A stretch of DNA of 7,317 nt, from assembly GCA_046593875.1 (NCBI GenBank), contig JBKJQQ010000251.1, positions 1 through 7,317 on the forward strand, written 5' to 3'. This DNA is from SCTD01 sp046593875 (lineage in GTDB: Bacteria > Actinomycetota > Actinomycetes > Mycobacteriales > SCTD01). Both the position numbers and the translations under genes were made by a program. The notes beneath the pieces are model-generated. The model searched no databases and had not been told where the DNA came from. It saw only the letters and a list, made by a program, of their open reading frames with translations. Within the stretch, counting starts at the first letter, position 1. Every line of letters starts with the position of its first letter. Below are positions 6,496-7,317 of the stretch, in pieces.

Positions 6496-7277
6496 ACCCC
6501 GATCTCATCCTGGCGGCGACCAGCACGGGGGAGGCCATCACCTTCTGGGTGCTCGGCCCGCTGTCGGTCATCGCCGCGCTGATGATGGTGCTGTCGCGCA
6601 ACGCGGTGCACGCCGCGCTGTTCCTCGCGGCCGTGATGCTGTGCCTGGCCGGCCTCTACGCCGCGCAGGACGCGCCCTTCCTGGCCGCCGTGCAGGTGAT
6701 CGTCTACACCGGCGCCATCCTCATGCTGTTCCTGTTCGTCCTCATGCTCGTCGGGGTCGACTCCAGCGACTCCCTGGTCGAGACGCTCCGGGGCCAGCGG
6801 GTGGCGGCCTTCGTCGTGGGCCTCGGCTTCGCTGCCCTGCTCATGGGCACCATCGCCAGCGCGGTGGTCGACGACGACGGCACGGTGGCCTCACGCGGGC
6901 TCGACGGCGCCAACGAGGAGGGCAACGTCGTCGGGATCGCCCGGCTCCTGTTCACCCGCTACCTGTTCGCCTTCGAGGTCACGAGCGCCCTCCTGATCAC
7001 CGCCGCCCTCGGCGCCATGGTGCTCGCCCACAAGGAGCGCACAGAGCCGAGGGCCTCGCAGCGCGAGCTGGCCCGGCGGCGCTTCGCGGGCGGCTCGCCG
7101 CTGTCGCTGCCCGGGCCGGGAGTCTTCGCCGGCACCAACTCCACGGCCAGCCGGGCGCTGCTGCCTGATGGCACCGAGGCGCCTACCAGCGTCAGCCCGA
7201 GGCTCGAGCCGACCTCGGCGCAGCGGGCCGAGGGTCCCAGCAGTCCCGGCACCCAGAGCGTGGAGCGCTCGTCGTGA
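6492..7277 (+). CDS. nuoJ: NADH-quinone oxidoreductase subunit J (membrane)
   Basis: This 261-residue membrane subunit is the ND6 homologue of the proximal proton-translocating arm. Five hydrophobic segments are visible at about 16-34, 41-58, 63-88, 105-125 and 159-179. The third (AAVQVIVYTGAILMLFLFVL, 65-84) is the most conserved of the family; the tyrosine Y72 falls where solved complex I structures show a pi-bulge in TM3. E162 in TM5 is within the conserved FAFEVTSALL segment. TM5 is followed by a strongly basic stretch (KERTEPRASQRELARRRF, 181-198), placing the C-terminus in the cytoplasm. The tail continues Gly/Pro/Ser-rich and apparently disordered to the end. E. coli NuoJ is much shorter (about 184 residues); tailed versions occur in actinobacteria. 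The ATG overlaps the nuoI stop (ATGA), and its TGA overlaps the nuoK GTG. Confidence 0.96.
   Translation: MNPDLILAATSTGEAITFWVLGPLSVIAALMMVLSRNAVHAALFLAAVMLCLAGLYAAQDAPFLAAVQVIVYTGAILMLFLFVLMLVGVDSSDSLVETLRGQRVAAFVVGLGFAALLMGTIASAVVDDDGTVASRGLDGANEEGNVVGIARLLFTRYLFAFEVTSALLITAALGAMVLAHKERTEPRASQRELARRRFAGGSPLSLPGPGVFAGTNSTASRALLPDGTEAPTSVSPRLEPTSAQRAEGPSSPGTQSVERSS
7262..7265 (+). promoter_or_regulatory. Ribosome binding site of nuoK
   Basis: GGAG lies 8 nt before the GTG at 7274, inside the end of nuoJ, supporting the overlapping nuoK start. Confidence 0.65.
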
Positions 7278-7317
7278 ACGAGTCCTACTACCTGCTGCTC
7301 TCGGCGCTGCTGTTCAC
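7274..7317 (+). CDS. nuoK: NADH-quinone oxidoreductase subunit K, N-terminal fragment
   Basis: Only 14 complete codons and two further bases are present: a GTG start followed by NESYYLLLSALLF, cut by the window edge. The GTG overlaps the nuoJ stop (GTGA) and has GGAG 8 nt upstream. The short polar N-terminus running straight into a Leu-rich hydrophobic segment fits NuoK, a three-helix ND4L-type membrane subunit of the proton-translocating arm, whose first helix starts within the first few residues. The identification rests mainly on the invariant J-K gene order, since the fragment is too short for family motifs such as the glutamates of helices 2 and 3. Confidence 0.88.
   Translation, partial: MNESYYLLLSALLF

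Noticed and set aside
1..7317. A search for defence systems, CRISPR, insertion sequences, tRNA/rRNA, riboswitches or a hidden novel cassette.
   Set aside because: Coding sequence of nuo genes covers practically every base. No terminal inverted repeats, spaced direct repeats, tRNA-like folds or gene-free segments were seen.

Overview
The window is a continuous stretch of a respiratory complex I (type I NADH:quinone oxidoreductase) operon, all on the + strand. It carries the 3' end of nuoD, complete nuoE, nuoF, nuoG, nuoH, nuoI and nuoJ, and the first codons of nuoK. The gene order D-E-F-G-H-I-J-K is the canonical bacterial nuo order. Very high GC, near-exclusive G/C at third codon positions, frequent GTG starts, and long C-terminal extensions on NuoE, NuoH and NuoJ point to a high-GC Actinomycetota member. 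I cannot name a genus from sequence alone.

Layout: nuoD end (1-215), nuoE (216-875), nuoF (878-2188), nuoG (2185-4644), nuoH (4641-5972), nuoI (5974-6495), nuoJ (6492-7277), nuoK start (7274-7317). There is essentially no intergenic DNA. Four junctions (F/G, G/H, I/J, J/K) are 4-nt stop/start overlaps (GTGA or ATGA). D/E abut directly, and E/F and H/I are separated by 2 and 1 nt. No promoter, terminator, RNA gene, mobile element or CRISPR is visible, so transcription must start upstream and continue downstream of the window.

How the genes work together: NuoE, NuoF and NuoG form the NADH dehydrogenase module. NuoF binds NADH and FMN and holds cluster N3, NuoE holds N1a, and NuoG holds N1b, N4, N5 and the off-path N7. 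NuoD (with upstream NuoB/NuoC) and NuoI (N6a, N6b) carry electrons to the quinone site at the NuoD/NuoB/NuoH interface. NuoH, NuoJ and NuoK are membrane subunits linking quinone reduction to proton translocation. Ligand motifs for all of these clusters are intact, so the genes look functional.

I find no undescribed system here. The points worth a second look concern subunit architecture: a probable ninth membrane helix plus Pro-rich tail on NuoH, an 80-residue basic/disordered tail on NuoJ, a C-terminal extension on NuoE, an Ala/Glu/Pro linker in NuoG, and retention of the N7 site. Long antisense open frames (up to 900 codons) are best explained as GC-skew shadows.
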